Positions 1-7,581 are shown, counted from the first letter of the stretch. The stretch is 15,251 nucleotides of DNA from Lentzea sp. (GCA_030146905.1 JASLAV010001227.1:1-15251), one strand, 5' to 3'. Notes: generated by a model from the sequence alone, not told the origin. Numbers and translations are program-made.

Positions 1-585
1 GGTGGTCCCGCGGTGGTCGTCGGCCATTCGATCAGCGGCGGTGCCGCCACCATCGCCGCCGCCACGGCACCCGACCTGATCGCCGGTGTCGTCGAGCTGG
101 CGCCGTTCACCCGCGCGCAGTCCGTGGACCTCGTGGGGCTCATGAAGGTGAAGCGGTTCCGCGCCAGCTACCTGCAGCTGGTGCAGATCCTCATCACGGG
201 ACGGGTGGAGAACTGGGCGAAGTACCTGGACGTGGCGGTTCCGGTCAAGCCGGCCGACTGGGCGGACGAGCTCGCCCGCATCGAGTCCAAGCTGCGCGAG
301 CCCGGACGGATGGAGGCCCTCCAGGCCATGTGCAAGACCGGAGCGGGCGACGCCGGCGCGCAGCTGCCGAACGTCCGGTGCCCTGTCCTGATCGTCGAGG
401 GCAGCGCCGACCCCGACTGGGCCGACCCGCGCGTGGAGGGCCAGAAGATCATCGCCGACCTGCCCGCGGGACTGGGCGAGCTCGTGGTCATCGAGGGCGC
501 GGGCCACTACCCGCACGCCCAGACGCCGGGCGAGGTCGTCTCGCTGGTGCTTCCCTTCCTCGAGAAGACGCTCACCCACGTCTAG
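1..585 (+). CDS. alpha/beta hydrolase, 5'-truncated by window edge
   Basis: The reading frame is open from base 1, so the N-terminal part lies outside the window; about 194 residues are visible. They begin just before a nucleophile elbow of the form GHSISGG (Ser in G-x-S-x-G). A likely acid lies in VEGSADPDWADP and the catalytic His in GAGHYPHAQTP near the C-terminus, which matches the Ser-Asp-His order of the alpha/beta hydrolase fold. The substrate cannot be told: this superfamily includes esterases, lipases, haloperoxidase-like proteins and C-C hydrolases. No signal peptide can be judged. It converges with the deacetylase operon and shares a hairpin with it, so it is probably a separate transcription unit that may or may not belong to the nucleoside-like cluster. 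Confident as to fold, not as to role. Confidence 0.85.
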   Translation, partial: GGPAVVVGHSISGGAATIAAATAPDLIAGVVELAPFTRAQSVDLVGLMKVKRFRASYLQLVQILITGRVENWAKYLDVAVPVKPADWADELARIESKLREPGRMEALQAMCKTGAGDAGAQLPNVRCPVLIVEGSADPDWADPRVEGQKIIADLPAGLGELVVIEGAGHYPHAQTPGEVVSLVLPFLEKTLTHV

Positions 586-601
586 GTGGTTCCCGCGTCG
601 A

Positions 602-626
602 GGGCGAGCCGCACACCGGCTCGCCC
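602..626. terminator. bidirectional hairpin terminator between convergent genes
   Basis: A perfect 9-base inverted repeat, GGGCGAGCC (602-610) and GGCTCGCCC (618-626), is separated by a 7-base loop. It lies between the stop of the alpha/beta hydrolase (585) and the stop of the deacetylase (644). There is no clear U-tract, which is usual for actinobacterial terminators. The convergent position supports a terminator serving both strands. Confidence 0.7.
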
Positions 627-643
627 CACGACCACGCGGGCGG

Positions 644-1378
644 TCAGACCAGCAGCCGCCACGCCACCTCGTACTTCAGCGCCGGGCCCCAGAGCTCGCC
701 GGAGTCCGGATCTCCCAGGTCCTCCATGCACAGCGACGGCAGCTGCGAGCGGTACGCCCGGACGGCCGCGGCCTTCAGCAGCCGTTCCGCTGGCTGCAGT
801 TCCGCCACCTGCGGTTTGAGGTCCACGGCGTCGAGCCCCCGCTCCGCGAGCTCCCAGTCGAACCACGCGTCGATGTTCAGGTACGGACGTGGTTCCCTGC
901 CGTCGACCCAGGACGGCCAGCCGTAGCGCAGCGCGTACGGGACGTCCGCGTACAGCGTCACGTCCGGACGCTCCGCCAGCTCTCTCACGGCGGCCAGCGC
1001 GGCGTCACGGGTGGCGATGTGGTCGGGGTGGCCGCCGATGCCCGCGGGGGCCCACACCTCATGCTCCCCCTCGAACTCGCGCCGCAGCCTGGCCACGAGG
1101 TCGCCGAAGTCGAGCTCGGTCACGCGGTACTGGGCTTCCGGCACGTCCAGCCGTCTGGTGCGGCAGCCGAGGACGCTCACGGCGCGGTCGTCCTCCGCCA
1201 GGCGTTCGCGGAGGCGGTCGTGGGAGGACTCGGCGCGCGTCACGCGGTCCCACCTCGTCAGCGCCACGCCGTCGGGTGGCGGGCCGGAGAACACCGTGAC
1301 CGCGGTGGCGGAGTAGCGGGTCAGTGCCGTCGTGGCGGAGAGAACGGCATCATCCAGGTGAGCGGACAGAACGATCAT
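644..1378 (-). CDS. PIG-L/LmbE-family deacetylase
   Basis: This 244-residue protein is likely a zinc-dependent N-deacetylase of the PIG-L/LmbE family. Family members remove acetyl groups from GlcNAc-type substrates (GlcNAc-PI, mycothiol and bacillithiol precursors, glycopeptide and aminoglycoside sugars). The metal-binding signature is near the start: AHLDDA at residues 6-11, a variant of the usual HPDDE, with Asp10 as the probable general base. A second signature GGHPDH (115-120) supplies the further His ligand. The ATG at 1378 overlaps the stop of the upstream permease by 4 bases (ATGA), which fixes the start; a much longer open frame continues upstream but lies inside the permease gene. 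It is the last gene of an ABC exporter operon. Together with the nearby glycosyltransferase it suggests handling of an N-acetylated sugar, or removal of a protective acetyl group around export (inference). Confidence 0.88.
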   Translation of the reverse strand: MIVLSAHLDDAVLSATTALTRYSATAVTVFSGPPPDGVALTRWDRVTRAESSHDRLRERLAEDDRAVSVLGCRTRRLDVPEAQYRVTELDFGDLVARLRREFEGEHEVWAPAGIGGHPDHIATRDAALAAVRELAERPDVTLYADVPYALRYGWPSWVDGREPRPYLNIDAWFDWELAERGLDAVDLKPQVAELQPAERLLKAAAVRAYRSQLPSLCMEDLGDPDSGELWGPALKYEVAWRLLV

Positions 1379-2172
1379 TGGGCCCCCTGATAACTGCTCG
1401 CGGCCGCGTACCACACGCGCCGCGCCAACACGAAGACGAAGAGCGACACCAGCGGTGAGGCGTGCGCCAGTGCGCTCACGACGGCGGAGTCCAGCTCCTG
1501 TCCCATGAGGACGGCCGACGGCAGGAAGGCCAGGTAGGCCGTCGGGATGACGGTGAGGAACACGACTCGCAACGCCTGCGGGAACACGGTCGTCGGGTAG
1601 TTGCCGAACGTCGCGCCCATCTCGTCGACCCACGCCGACAGCGTGAAGGTGTCGACGTAGCGGAACGCAAGCGACGTGACGAACAGCTGGAACGCGGCCT
1701 CCAGCAGCATCGCGCCGACGATCGCGGCGAGCAGGAACGCCACGCGCCACGCGGTCCAGTCGACGTCCGTCAGCACGATGCCCGCACCCAGCAGGGTCGC
1801 GCCCACGGCGAGGTCGCCGAGCGCGGTCGGGTGCGCCCACGTGATCAGGACCTGCGTCAACAACGGCCTGGGGCGCAACAGGTACGCGTCGATCCGGCCC
1901 TCGCGCACCAGTTGTGGCACGAACGTGAGGTTGCTGAAGACGCCCACGTACAGCGCGTGCCCGATCAGGCGCAGACCGGCGATGAACACGACCTGGCCGC
2001 TGGTCCAGCCGCCCAGTCCGGGGAAGCGCGTCACGACGACGCCGAGGAACGCCACGGTGGAGGCCTGCCAGAGGATCCCGTGCAGCAGTTCCATCAGGAA
2101 CTCGGTGCGGTACTCGAGTCGCGCGCGCACGTTCATCTTCGTCATCCGCCACACCAGTCGCGCGGTGCTCAT
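1375..2172 (-). CDS. ABC-2-type permease subunit (second of pair)
   Basis: This 265-residue, very hydrophobic protein has about six predicted membrane segments. It starts with a cytoplasmic helix ending in RARLEYRTEFLMELLHG, and a cytoplasmic segment carries REGRIDAYLLRPRPLL. That RxGRIDxYLxRP-type motif is typical of the uncharacterised ABC-2 permeases grouped as COG3694/COG4587 (ABC2_membrane_6). Such permeases come as a heteromeric pair with one ATPase, exactly as here. The ATG at 2172 overlaps the stop of the first permease by 4 bases; an in-frame start 39 bases further up is less likely. Its own stop overlaps the deacetylase start. Probable role: one half of the membrane channel of an exporter. 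The substrate is unknown; the cluster product is an inference. Confidence 0.88.
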   Translation of the reverse strand: MSTARLVWRMTKMNVRARLEYRTEFLMELLHGILWQASTVAFLGVVVTRFPGLGGWTSGQVVFIAGLRLIGHALYVGVFSNLTFVPQLVREGRIDAYLLRPRPLLTQVLITWAHPTALGDLAVGATLLGAGIVLTDVDWTAWRVAFLLAAIVGAMLLEAAFQLFVTSLAFRYVDTFTLSAWVDEMGATFGNYPTTVFPQALRVVFLTVIPTAYLAFLPSAVLMGQELDSAVVSALAHASPLVSLFVFVLARRVWYAAASSYQGAQ

Positions 2173-2966
2173 CCGCCCTGCACCTCCACCCTGTGCTCGG
2201 CCCGGCGCCACAACTCACGGGTGCACAGCGCCAGCACGACGCACCACACGACCTGCATCGCCAGGTGCTCCGCTGCGTCGGCGGCAGGAATCCGTCCCAC
2301 GTAGAGCGAGATCGGTGTGTTCACCATCCCCTGGAACGGCAGCCACCTCGCGGTCTCGCCGAGCCAGACCGGCAGGTACCACAGCGGGACGAACGCACCG
2401 GACAGGAAGTCGTGCGTGAAGTAGAAGACGCGGACCGCGTAGTTGTTCGCGGTGGTCCAGAAGCACAACAGGTCGAGCACGAGCACCAGGTGGTACCCGA
2501 TCACCTGGCCCAGCAGCAGGCTCACCCCCGCGAGCACCGCCGCCGCACCACTGGCGGGACCGCTGACCAGCCCAAGCGACAGCGCCAGCGCGAACCCCGA
2601 CGCGGACCACGTGCCCCAGTAGGAGATCTCGCCCAGCACCTTGGTCAGGTAGTAGCGACGCGCCCGCAACGGCCGCACGAACCAGTACGCGATCCGGCCG
2701 TCGCGCACCAGCGACCGCAGCGAGTCCCGCGACTCCACCCGCGAACCCCACCGGACGCGGGTCACCAGCACGGCCATGATCACGTACGTCACGGCCTGGT
2801 CCGCCGTGAGACCACCGGCGACCACCGTCGTCGAGTACAGGGCGCGCCAGAGGAAGTACAGCAGCGCCACCTGCACGACCACCATCGCCGCGGCGACGAG
2901 GAACCGGCTGCGGTGCGAGAGCTCGACGAGCAACGGCACGCGCAGCAGCCGCACGGTGGCGGTCAC
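2169..2966 (-). CDS. ABC-2-type permease subunit (first of pair)
   Basis: This 265-residue integral membrane protein has about six hydrophobic stretches. It carries the family motif VRDGRIAYWFVRPLRARRYY after the second segment, parallel to the motif in the following permease. The two are therefore diverged paralogues forming a heterodimeric channel of the COG3694/COG4587 type. The ATG at 2966 overlaps the stop of the ABC ATPase by 4 bases (ATGA), giving translational coupling and equal stoichiometry. It is the same length as its partner and is located in the cytoplasmic membrane. Substrate not determinable. Confidence 0.88.
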   Translation of the reverse strand: MTATVRLLRVPLLVELSHRSRFLVAAAMVVVQVALLYFLWRALYSTTVVAGGLTADQAVTYVIMAVLVTRVRWGSRVESRDSLRSLVRDGRIAYWFVRPLRARRYYLTKVLGEISYWGTWSASGFALALSLGLVSGPASGAAAVLAGVSLLLGQVIGYHLVLVLDLLCFWTTANNYAVRVFYFTHDFLSGAFVPLWYLPVWLGETARWLPFQGMVNTPISLYVGRIPAADAAEHLAMQVVWCVVLALCTRELWRRAEHRVEVQGG

Positions 2967-3946
2967 GCCCCGACCGCCTTGAACGCGTCGCGCACGAGCT
3001 CCTCGACGCTCTGCTCCTCCACCCGCAGGTCCACGACCGGCAGGTCCGTGACCAGCTTGGCGATCACCGCGCGGTGCTCACCCGGTTCCGGCTCGACGAC
3101 CGCGTGCAGGGGTGAGCTCCGCAGGATCCGTGCTCCCGCAATGGAAAGGCCGTACACCGGCTCGCCGAACGTCACGTGGATCGTCGGTGTCGACCGTTGT
3201 GCGCCGCGCAGATCGCTCAGCGAGCCGTCGAACGTCACGCGCCCGTGGTTGATCAGCACCAGCCGCTCGCACAGCTGCGCGACCTCGGTCATGTCGTGCG
3301 TCGTGAGCAGCACCGTCTTGCCGCGTTCGGCGACCTGGTGCCGCAGGAACGTGCGGACCTGCTCCTTCACCACGACGTCCATGCCGATCGTCGGCTCGTC
3401 GAGGAAGATCGTCCGCGGGTCGTGGATCATCGACGCGGCCAGGTCGCACCGCACCCGCTGGCCGAGCGAGAGGTGCCGGACAGGGGTGGACCAGAACTCG
3501 GACAGGCCGAGCAGGTCGTCGAACTCGGCGAGCCGCCGCTCGTGCACGCCGTCCGGAACGCCGTAGACGTCGCGCAGGATCGTCAGCGAGTCGATGGCGG
3601 GCAGGTCCCACCACAGCTGCGTGCGCTGGCCGAACACGGCGCCGATCTCGTAGGCGGCGCGCTGCCGGTCCCGGTGCGGCACCCGCCCGTTGACCAGCAG
3701 CTCGCCGCTCGACGGCACCAGGATGCCGGTGAGCATCTTGATCAGCGTCGACTTGCCGGCGCCGTTCGGGCCGAGCAGCGCGACGAACGAGCCCTCGCCG
3801 ATGGTCAGGTCGACGTCGCGGATCACCTCGCGCACCTCGCGCACCGGCCGCACGAGCGAACGCACCGCGGCGCGCACACCAGTGCCGCGGATCGTGACGG
3901 TGTACGACTTGTTCAGGCCGCGCGCGACCACGGCGTTTTCTGTCAC
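2963..3946 (-). CDS. ABC transporter ATP-binding protein (COG4586-like)
   Basis: This 327-residue ATPase subunit drives the two downstream permeases. Walker A GPNGAGKST lies at 59-67, Q-loop in VFGQRTQLWW near 95-103, ABC signature LSLGQ at 149-153, Walker B TIFLDEPT around 159-166 with Glu164 as catalytic base, and H-loop His187 in LLTTHDM. The extended C-terminal domain (about residues 215-327) and the inserted charged segment before Walker A (about residues 23-42) fit the uncharacterised ABC-2 ATPase group COG4586. I chose the GTG at 3946: the core sequence begins there and a G-rich stretch lies just upstream. An in-frame ATG at 4066 would overlap the divergent glycosyltransferase gene and the promoter, so it is rejected. 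First gene of a four-gene operon. Export or self-protection is inferred. Confidence 0.92.
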   Translation of the reverse strand: MTENAVVARGLNKSYTVTIRGTGVRAAVRSLVRPVREVREVIRDVDLTIGEGSFVALLGPNGAGKSTLIKMLTGILVPSSGELLVNGRVPHRDRQRAAYEIGAVFGQRTQLWWDLPAIDSLTILRDVYGVPDGVHERRLAEFDDLLGLSEFWSTPVRHLSLGQRVRCDLAASMIHDPRTIFLDEPTIGMDVVVKEQVRTFLRHQVAERGKTVLLTTHDMTEVAQLCERLVLINHGRVTFDGSLSDLRGAQRSTPTIHVTFGEPVYGLSIAGARILRSSPLHAVVEPEPGEHRAVIAKLVTDLPVVDLRVEEQSVEELVRDAFKAVGA

Positions 3947-4010
3947 GTCCGCCCCCCAAAGCAAAACGTGTTGTACCGGGAATTCTGCTGCTGGCCCGGC
4001 GATCAAATCA

Positions 4011-4039
4011 ACGCTAGCATTGCGAATCGAGGTAGTCAA
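4011..4039 (-). promoter_or_regulatory. sigma-70-like promoter for the ABC/deacetylase operon
   Basis: Read on the minus strand, a -35 hexamer TTGACT (4039-4034) is followed after exactly 17 bases by a -10 hexamer TAGCGT (4016-4011). This fits the actinobacterial HrdB-type consensus TTGAC-n17-TAnnnT. The predicted leader to the GTG at 3946 would be roughly 55-60 bases. The -35 box sits only about 18 bases from the divergent glycosyltransferase start, so the two directions may interfere. The region from 3947 to 4056 is noticeably richer in A and T than its surroundings. Confidence 0.65.
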
Positions 4040-4040
4040 C

Positions 4041-4050
4041 GAAAGAGGAG
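4041..4050 (+). promoter_or_regulatory. ribosome binding site of glycosyltransferase
   Basis: GAAAGAGGAG lies 6 bases before the ATG at 4057. This strong Shine-Dalgarno match fixes the glycosyltransferase start. An overlapping TAGCAT at 4015-4020 could serve as a -10 box for this direction, but no convincing -35 was found with it. Confidence 0.75.
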
Positions 4051-4056
4051 TTCGCC

Positions 4057-4974
4057 ATGAGTCCACTCGTCACTGTTGTCATACCCACGAGAAACCGTCC
4101 CGGAACGCTCTCGGAAGCATTGCATTCGATTGCGGAGCAAACTGTCGACGACGTCGAGGTGGTGGTGGTAAACGACGCAGGAGACGACGTGTCGCACGTC
4201 GTCTCCGAATTCACGGGTGAATTGGCCGTGCGGCTCGTGGACCACCACGTGAACCGTGGCGTCAGCGCCGCGCGCAACACCGCGCTGGACCTCGCGCGGG
4301 GCAAGTACGTCAGCTTCCTGGACGACGACGACCTCTACCTGCCCAACCACCTCGCGCTCGCGCTGAAGCTGCTCGAGCCGGGTGACGTCGACTTCGTGCA
4401 CGCCAACGTGGCGGTGCGCACCGACCGCGTCACCCCGGCCGAGCAGATCTCCCTCCTCTACGACCTGCCGACGAACGAGGAGTTCCTGCACGTCATGAAC
4501 TACGTCCCGACGATGGGTGCGATCTGCCGCAACCCGCGCGACCTGCCGGGCGCGCGGTTCGACGTCGGCCTCGCGCTCGGCGAGGACTGGGACATGTGGC
4601 TGCGGCTGATCCGCGAGCACGGCTTCCGCTGCGGGAACGTCCCCGAGGTCACCGTGCTCTACCACCGCATCGAGGATTCGGCGAGCGCGACGATCGACGC
4701 CGATCACGACGTTGACGGTTTCCAGCACTTCTTCGACTGCTGGAAAGCCGTGTGCGCACGGTTCCAGGTCGCCTCCGATTCACGCGCCGCGCTGTACCGG
4801 AAATACGGTGTGATCATGCACGAGATCATTCTGGAGAGGCTCGTGGCGAACGTCGCCCTCCCGCACGCCTATTACGAGCACATCCTCCACATCCTGTTCG
4901 ACGGGTTCACCGGGAAGTTCCCCGACGACGAAGTTCCGGCCCGCATGGCGGCATTCCTCGACACCGCCCGCTAA
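4057..4974 (+). CDS. family 2 glycosyltransferase (GT-A fold)
   Basis: This 305-residue soluble protein probably transfers a sugar from an NDP-sugar donor. The N-terminal strand VTVVIPTRNRP (5-15) is the classic GT2 start. NRGVSAARNTAL (66-77) is the helix preceding the metal site, and FLDDDD (87-92) contains the DXD metal/diphosphate motif. GEDWDMWLR (165-173) carries the catalytic ED acid/base motif. The last 100 residues are helical with no membrane segments, so it is not a processive polysaccharide synthase. It is the only + strand gene between two minus-strand operons. It diverges from the ABC operon and converges on a HAD gene, with the two stop codons interlocked (CTAA at 4971-4974). 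Its first 150 bases use more A/T-ending codons than its neighbours. It could glycosylate the cluster product; donor and acceptor are not visible. Confidence 0.9.
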   Translation: MSPLVTVVIPTRNRPGTLSEALHSIAEQTVDDVEVVVVNDAGDDVSHVVSEFTGELAVRLVDHHVNRGVSAARNTALDLARGKYVSFLDDDDLYLPNHLALALKLLEPGDVDFVHANVAVRTDRVTPAEQISLLYDLPTNEEFLHVMNYVPTMGAICRNPRDLPGARFDVGLALGEDWDMWLRLIREHGFRCGNVPEVTVLYHRIEDSASATIDADHDVDGFQHFFDCWKAVCARFQVASDSRAALYRKYGVIMHEIILERLVANVALPHAYYEHILHILFDGFTGKFPDDEVPARMAAFLDTAR

Positions 4975-5654
4975 TCGGTCGCGATCACGAATTGTTCGGA
5001 GCCGTCGAGAACGGACGAGACGGCTTCGAGCAATCCCTTCACCACCGGAACCCCGAGTGCCGTGAAGTGGTCCAGCGAGTGCAGCGCGTTCGGCCCGGCG
5101 TGGTAGAGCACGCAGGAGACACCGCACTCCATTGCCGACCGTGCGTCGTCGACGCTGTCCCCGACCAGCAGCACCCTGTCCGCGGGCACCGCGACGCGGT
5201 CGAGGTGCCGCTGCAGGTGCGGCGCCTTGCGGGCGAACTCGGTGCCCACCAGCCCGTCGACGCGGACGAAGAAGTCGCCGATGTCGAACTTCTTCACCAG
5301 CGGCATCAACCGGTCGTGCGGGTGCATCGACAGCAACGACTGGCTGCGGTTCGCGTCCCGCCACGTCTCCAGCGCCCGCACCGCGTCCTCGGTGAGCTCG
5401 ATCTTCTCGCGACGGCGGAGGTAGGCCGCCTGGAAGCTCTTGTCCAGCAGCCCCTGCTCGACCCTCGTGAGCCTGCGCCCGATGAGCTGCTCGTAGAACA
5501 CCGGGATCGGCTGGCAGTGGTGCAGCTGGTAGTCCTCCCTGGTGATCGCGCCGAGGCCGGCGTGCGTGAACGCGTCGATCGTCGAGTCGATCAACGCCTC
5601 ACCGTCGGCGAACAGGGTTCCGTTCCAGTCCCAGATGATGTGTTCCGCGGACAC
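4971..5654 (-). CDS. HAD-family phosphatase (phosphoglycolate phosphatase-like, DWNGT type)
   Basis: This 227-residue haloacid-dehalogenase-type hydrolase starts with motif I IIWDWNGTL (nucleophile Asp9, acid/base position replaced by Asn11: DWNGT rather than DxDGT, a known variant). Motif II Ser lies in LLSMHPHD, the conserved Lys in ARKAPHLQ, and motif IV is GDSVDDA. The cap is helical (subtype I). I chose GTG 5654: GGGAGAGGAG lies 6 bases upstream (5661-5670) and motif I then falls at the usual distance from the N-terminus. The in-frame ATG at 5705 would lengthen the protein by 17 atypical residues and overlap the preceding gene. Last gene of the long operon. Probable role: dephosphorylation of a sugar or nucleotide intermediate (inference). 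An N-to-D-type change in the acid/base position can also mean weak phosphatase activity. Confidence 0.85.
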   Translation of the reverse strand: MSAEHIIWDWNGTLFADGEALIDSTIDAFTHAGLGAITREDYQLHHCQPIPVFYEQLIGRRLTRVEQGLLDKSFQAAYLRRREKIELTEDAVRALETWRDANRSQSLLSMHPHDRLMPLVKKFDIGDFFVRVDGLVGTEFARKAPHLQRHLDRVAVPADRVLLVGDSVDDARSAMECGVSCVLYHAGPNALHSLDHFTALGVPVVKGLLEAVSSVLDGSEQFVIATD

Positions 5655-5679
5655 GCCACGCTCCTCTCCCGCATCTTGT

Positions 5680-6504
5680 CTACCGAACCTCTGCCATGCG
5701 CGCATCCACGATCCGCTCCAGCAGTTCCGCCGCCCCGCCCGCGTCGTTGCCGGCCACGACCAAGTGCGCGGCGGCTCTCACCTGGTTGTCCGCGTTGCCC
5801 ATCGCGACGGCGAGACCACCGGTGGCGAACATGACCAGGTCGTTCGGCATGTCCCCCACACAGGCGATTTCCCGCAACGCGACGCCCGCCGCGGCGGCGA
5901 TCACCCGCAACGCCGCCCCCTTGTCCGCGGCCGCCGGCGAGATCTCCAGGAACCGCTGCGTCGAGTAGGTGACGGTGACGTCCCCCGCGACGGCGCGGAC
6001 CGCTCCGGCGAGCTCACCGGCCGGCCGCCCGGTGCGCGCCGCGAGCAGCTTCAGCACCACCCCACCGCGGACCAGGTCCTCGACGGTGCGGTCGTTCTCC
6101 ACAACGCACCACTCGTGCGCCAGGTCCTCGGGAAATCCCTCGTCCAGGACGAGATCGGACTCGGTGACCGCGCCGAGCACCAGACCCAGCCGCCGCAGCT
6201 CACCGACGAGGTCGAGCCCGAAGCCGCCCGCGAACACGTGCCTGCGCAGCACGGCACCGTCGCGGTCGCACACGACGGCGCCGTTGCTGGCCGCCAGGAA
6301 GCCGCTCAGCCCTGCGCCGCCGAGCACGGCGCGCGCGTCGCCGAGCGGCCTCCCGGTCAGGAACGCCACCTCCACTCCCGCCGACAGCGCGGCGGCGACG
6401 GCCGCGCGGACCCGCGGCGTCACCCTGCCCCCCAGATCGAGCAGGGTGCCGTCGAGGTCCGCCGCGACCAGCCGGATGTCGCGCATCGGCGTCGGGGTGG
6501 TCAT
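5680..6504 (-). CDS. Cof-type HAD phosphatase
   Basis: This 274-residue HAD hydrolase belongs to the Cof/sucrose-phosphatase-like subgroup (large C2 cap). Motif I ADLDGTLL has nucleophile Asp16 and acid/base Asp18; motif II Thr50 is in FLTGRP. The substrate-side motif ASNGA (72-76), the conserved Lys195 in ADKG and motif IV GDMPND (217-222) are all intact, so it should be active. Members dephosphorylate sugar phosphates, nucleotides or cofactors such as PLP, FMN and pyrimidine phosphates. The ATG at 6504 overlaps the stop of the 120-residue protein by 4 bases. A second ATG seven codons in (MRDI) is also possible. It is the second of three phosphatase-type genes in the same operon, which fits a pathway running on phosphorylated intermediates. 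Confidence 0.88.
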   Translation of the reverse strand: MTTPTPMRDIRLVAADLDGTLLDLGGRVTPRVRAAVAAALSAGVEVAFLTGRPLGDARAVLGGAGLSGFLAASNGAVVCDRDGAVLRRHVFAGGFGLDLVGELRRLGLVLGAVTESDLVLDEGFPEDLAHEWCVVENDRTVEDLVRGGVVLKLLAARTGRPAGELAGAVRAVAGDVTVTYSTQRFLEISPAAADKGAALRVIAAAAGVALREIACVGDMPNDLVMFATGGLAVAMGNADNQVRAAAHLVVAGNDAGGAAELLERIVDARMAEVR

Positions 6505-6863
6505 CGCACGTAGCTCTCGTCCGTCTCGAGCACCACGGACACCAGCCGCGGCCCCTCCAGCACGAACTCCACCTCGGCGGTTCCCGACCACCGGCGCGTC
6601 GCCCTCGTGCCCTCCCCCAGCGTGATCCACATCCAGCCGGAGTCGTTGACGATCGAGGGCACCGGCCGGCTGGCGTCCCAGAGCAGCTCCGGCACGTGCA
6701 GGACGTTCACCGAGATCAGCCGGTCGCCGACGAGGTCGAGCCGTACCGCACTGGTGAACGCCACCCGCGTCATGCCGGCGGCCGGTTTCTCGGCGAACGC
6801 CAGTTCGATCCGCCCGACGTCGAGCCACGCGCGCACGGCGGGAACAATGGAATGCTCCACCAC
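6501..6863 (-). CDS. conserved-looking protein of unknown function, 120 aa
   Basis: I do not recognise this 120-residue protein. It is soluble, with no signal peptide or membrane segment. It alternates hydrophobic and charged residues in a way that suggests a mostly beta fold, with segments such as VRLDLVGDRLISVNV, GWMWITLGEG and AEVEFVLEG. That could be a small barrel or sheet sandwich, perhaps a binding or accessory protein. It is clearly a gene. A GAGGAGGGG ribosome-binding sequence precedes tandem GTG codons at 6863 and 6860, the gap from the upstream SDR gene is only 13 bases, and its stop overlaps the next gene by ATGA. It has the same high-GC third-position pattern as its neighbours. 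Being locked inside the operon implies a role in the pathway, unknown. Confidence 0.78.
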   Translation of the reverse strand: MVEHSIVPAVRAWLDVGRIELAFAEKPAAGMTRVAFTSAVRLDLVGDRLISVNVLHVPELLWDASRPVPSIVNDSGWMWITLGEGTRATRRWSGTAEVEFVLEGPRLVSVVLETDESYVR

Positions 6864-6876
6864 TGCGATCCCCTCC

Positions 6877-7581
6877 TCAGACGGCTTGCAGGCGGTCGAG
6901 TCCGGTAACCAGCGGCGCCGGCAGCGCCGACGGCCGCAGCTCGATCTCGCCGGCGACCGCGTCCGTCGGTGCCATGGCGAGCCAGGCCACGAAGGCCGCG
7001 ACCGAGTCCGTGCTCATCTTGAACTCGGACCGGTCACCGTCGAGGTTCGCGATCGCGCCCGGCGAGATGAGCGTCGTGCGCACGCCGTGTGGCCGTTCCT
7101 CCAGCAGCAGCACCTCGCACACGGCCTTCAACGCGGCCTTGGTCGCGCAGTACGACGCGCCCTGCTCGAAGAAGTGCGTGCTCGCGTGACTGCCCATGAG
7201 GACGATCTGCCCGCGTGACGCGCGCAGCGCCGGCAGCGCCGCGCGAACCGCGACCAGCACGGACGTCAGGTTCACCCTGAGCGCGTGCTCCCACTCCTCG
7301 ACGTCGAGCGCCGCCACCGACGCGAAGTACCGCTCGACCGCGTTGTGCACGACCAGGTCCAGCCGCCCGGCACGGTCCACGACCACGCCGACCGCCGCGC
7401 CGACGGCGTCCACCTCGGAGAGGTCGACGACGATCTCGCGCTCGTGCCCCGTCGCCGTGCGGTTGAGCCGCCACACGCTCATCCCGGTCCGCTCCAGCCA
7501 GGTGGCGATGGCGAGACCGGTGCCGCGGTTGGCCCCTGTGACGATGGCGACCCTGCCGTCAGGCGCGATGTCGGACGTCAT
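6877..7581 (-). CDS. short-chain dehydrogenase/reductase (SDR), PenB-like candidate
   Basis: This 234-residue classical SDR is a cytosolic NAD(P)-dependent oxidoreductase. The cofactor motif TGANRGTG is at 15-22, followed by Asp53 in VVDLS. HNAVE at 79-83 replaces the usual NNAG. Asn104, Ser131 and the YxxxK pair Tyr144/Lys148 complete the catalytic tetrad, and the PG motif is at 174-175. Arg41 near the end of beta-strand 2 (LNRT) hints at NADP. It begins inside the end of the PurC-like gene (23-base overlap), so the two are probably coupled. In the pentostatin pathway an SDR (PenB) acts after a SAICAR-synthetase-like PenC, reducing the 8-keto group of the diazepine ring. Adjacent PurC-like and SDR genes here make a comparable ketoreduction attractive, but the general SDR family is too broad to prove it. 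Confidence 0.88.
   Translation of the reverse strand: MTSDIAPDGRVAIVTGANRGTGLAIATWLERTGMSVWRLNRTATGHEREIVVDLSEVDAVGAAVGVVVDRAGRLDLVVHNAVERYFASVAALDVEEWEHALRVNLTSVLVAVRAALPALRASRGQIVLMGSHASTHFFEQGASYCATKAALKAVCEVLLLEERPHGVRTTLISPGAIANLDGDRSEFKMSTDSVAAFVAWLAMAPTDAVAGEIELRPSALPAPLVTGLDRLQAV

Noticed and set aside
1379..2218. Long upstream extension of the deacetylase open frame (about 280 extra residues)
   Set aside because: It lies in a shadow frame of the second permease, has the Arg/Pro-rich make-up of such shadows, and the ATGA-coupled ATG at 1378 starts directly before the metal motif.
3947..4066. ATG at 4066 as start of the ABC ATPase
   Set aside because: It would put 40 unrelated residues before the domain, overlap the glycosyltransferase coding start and include the operon's own promoter.
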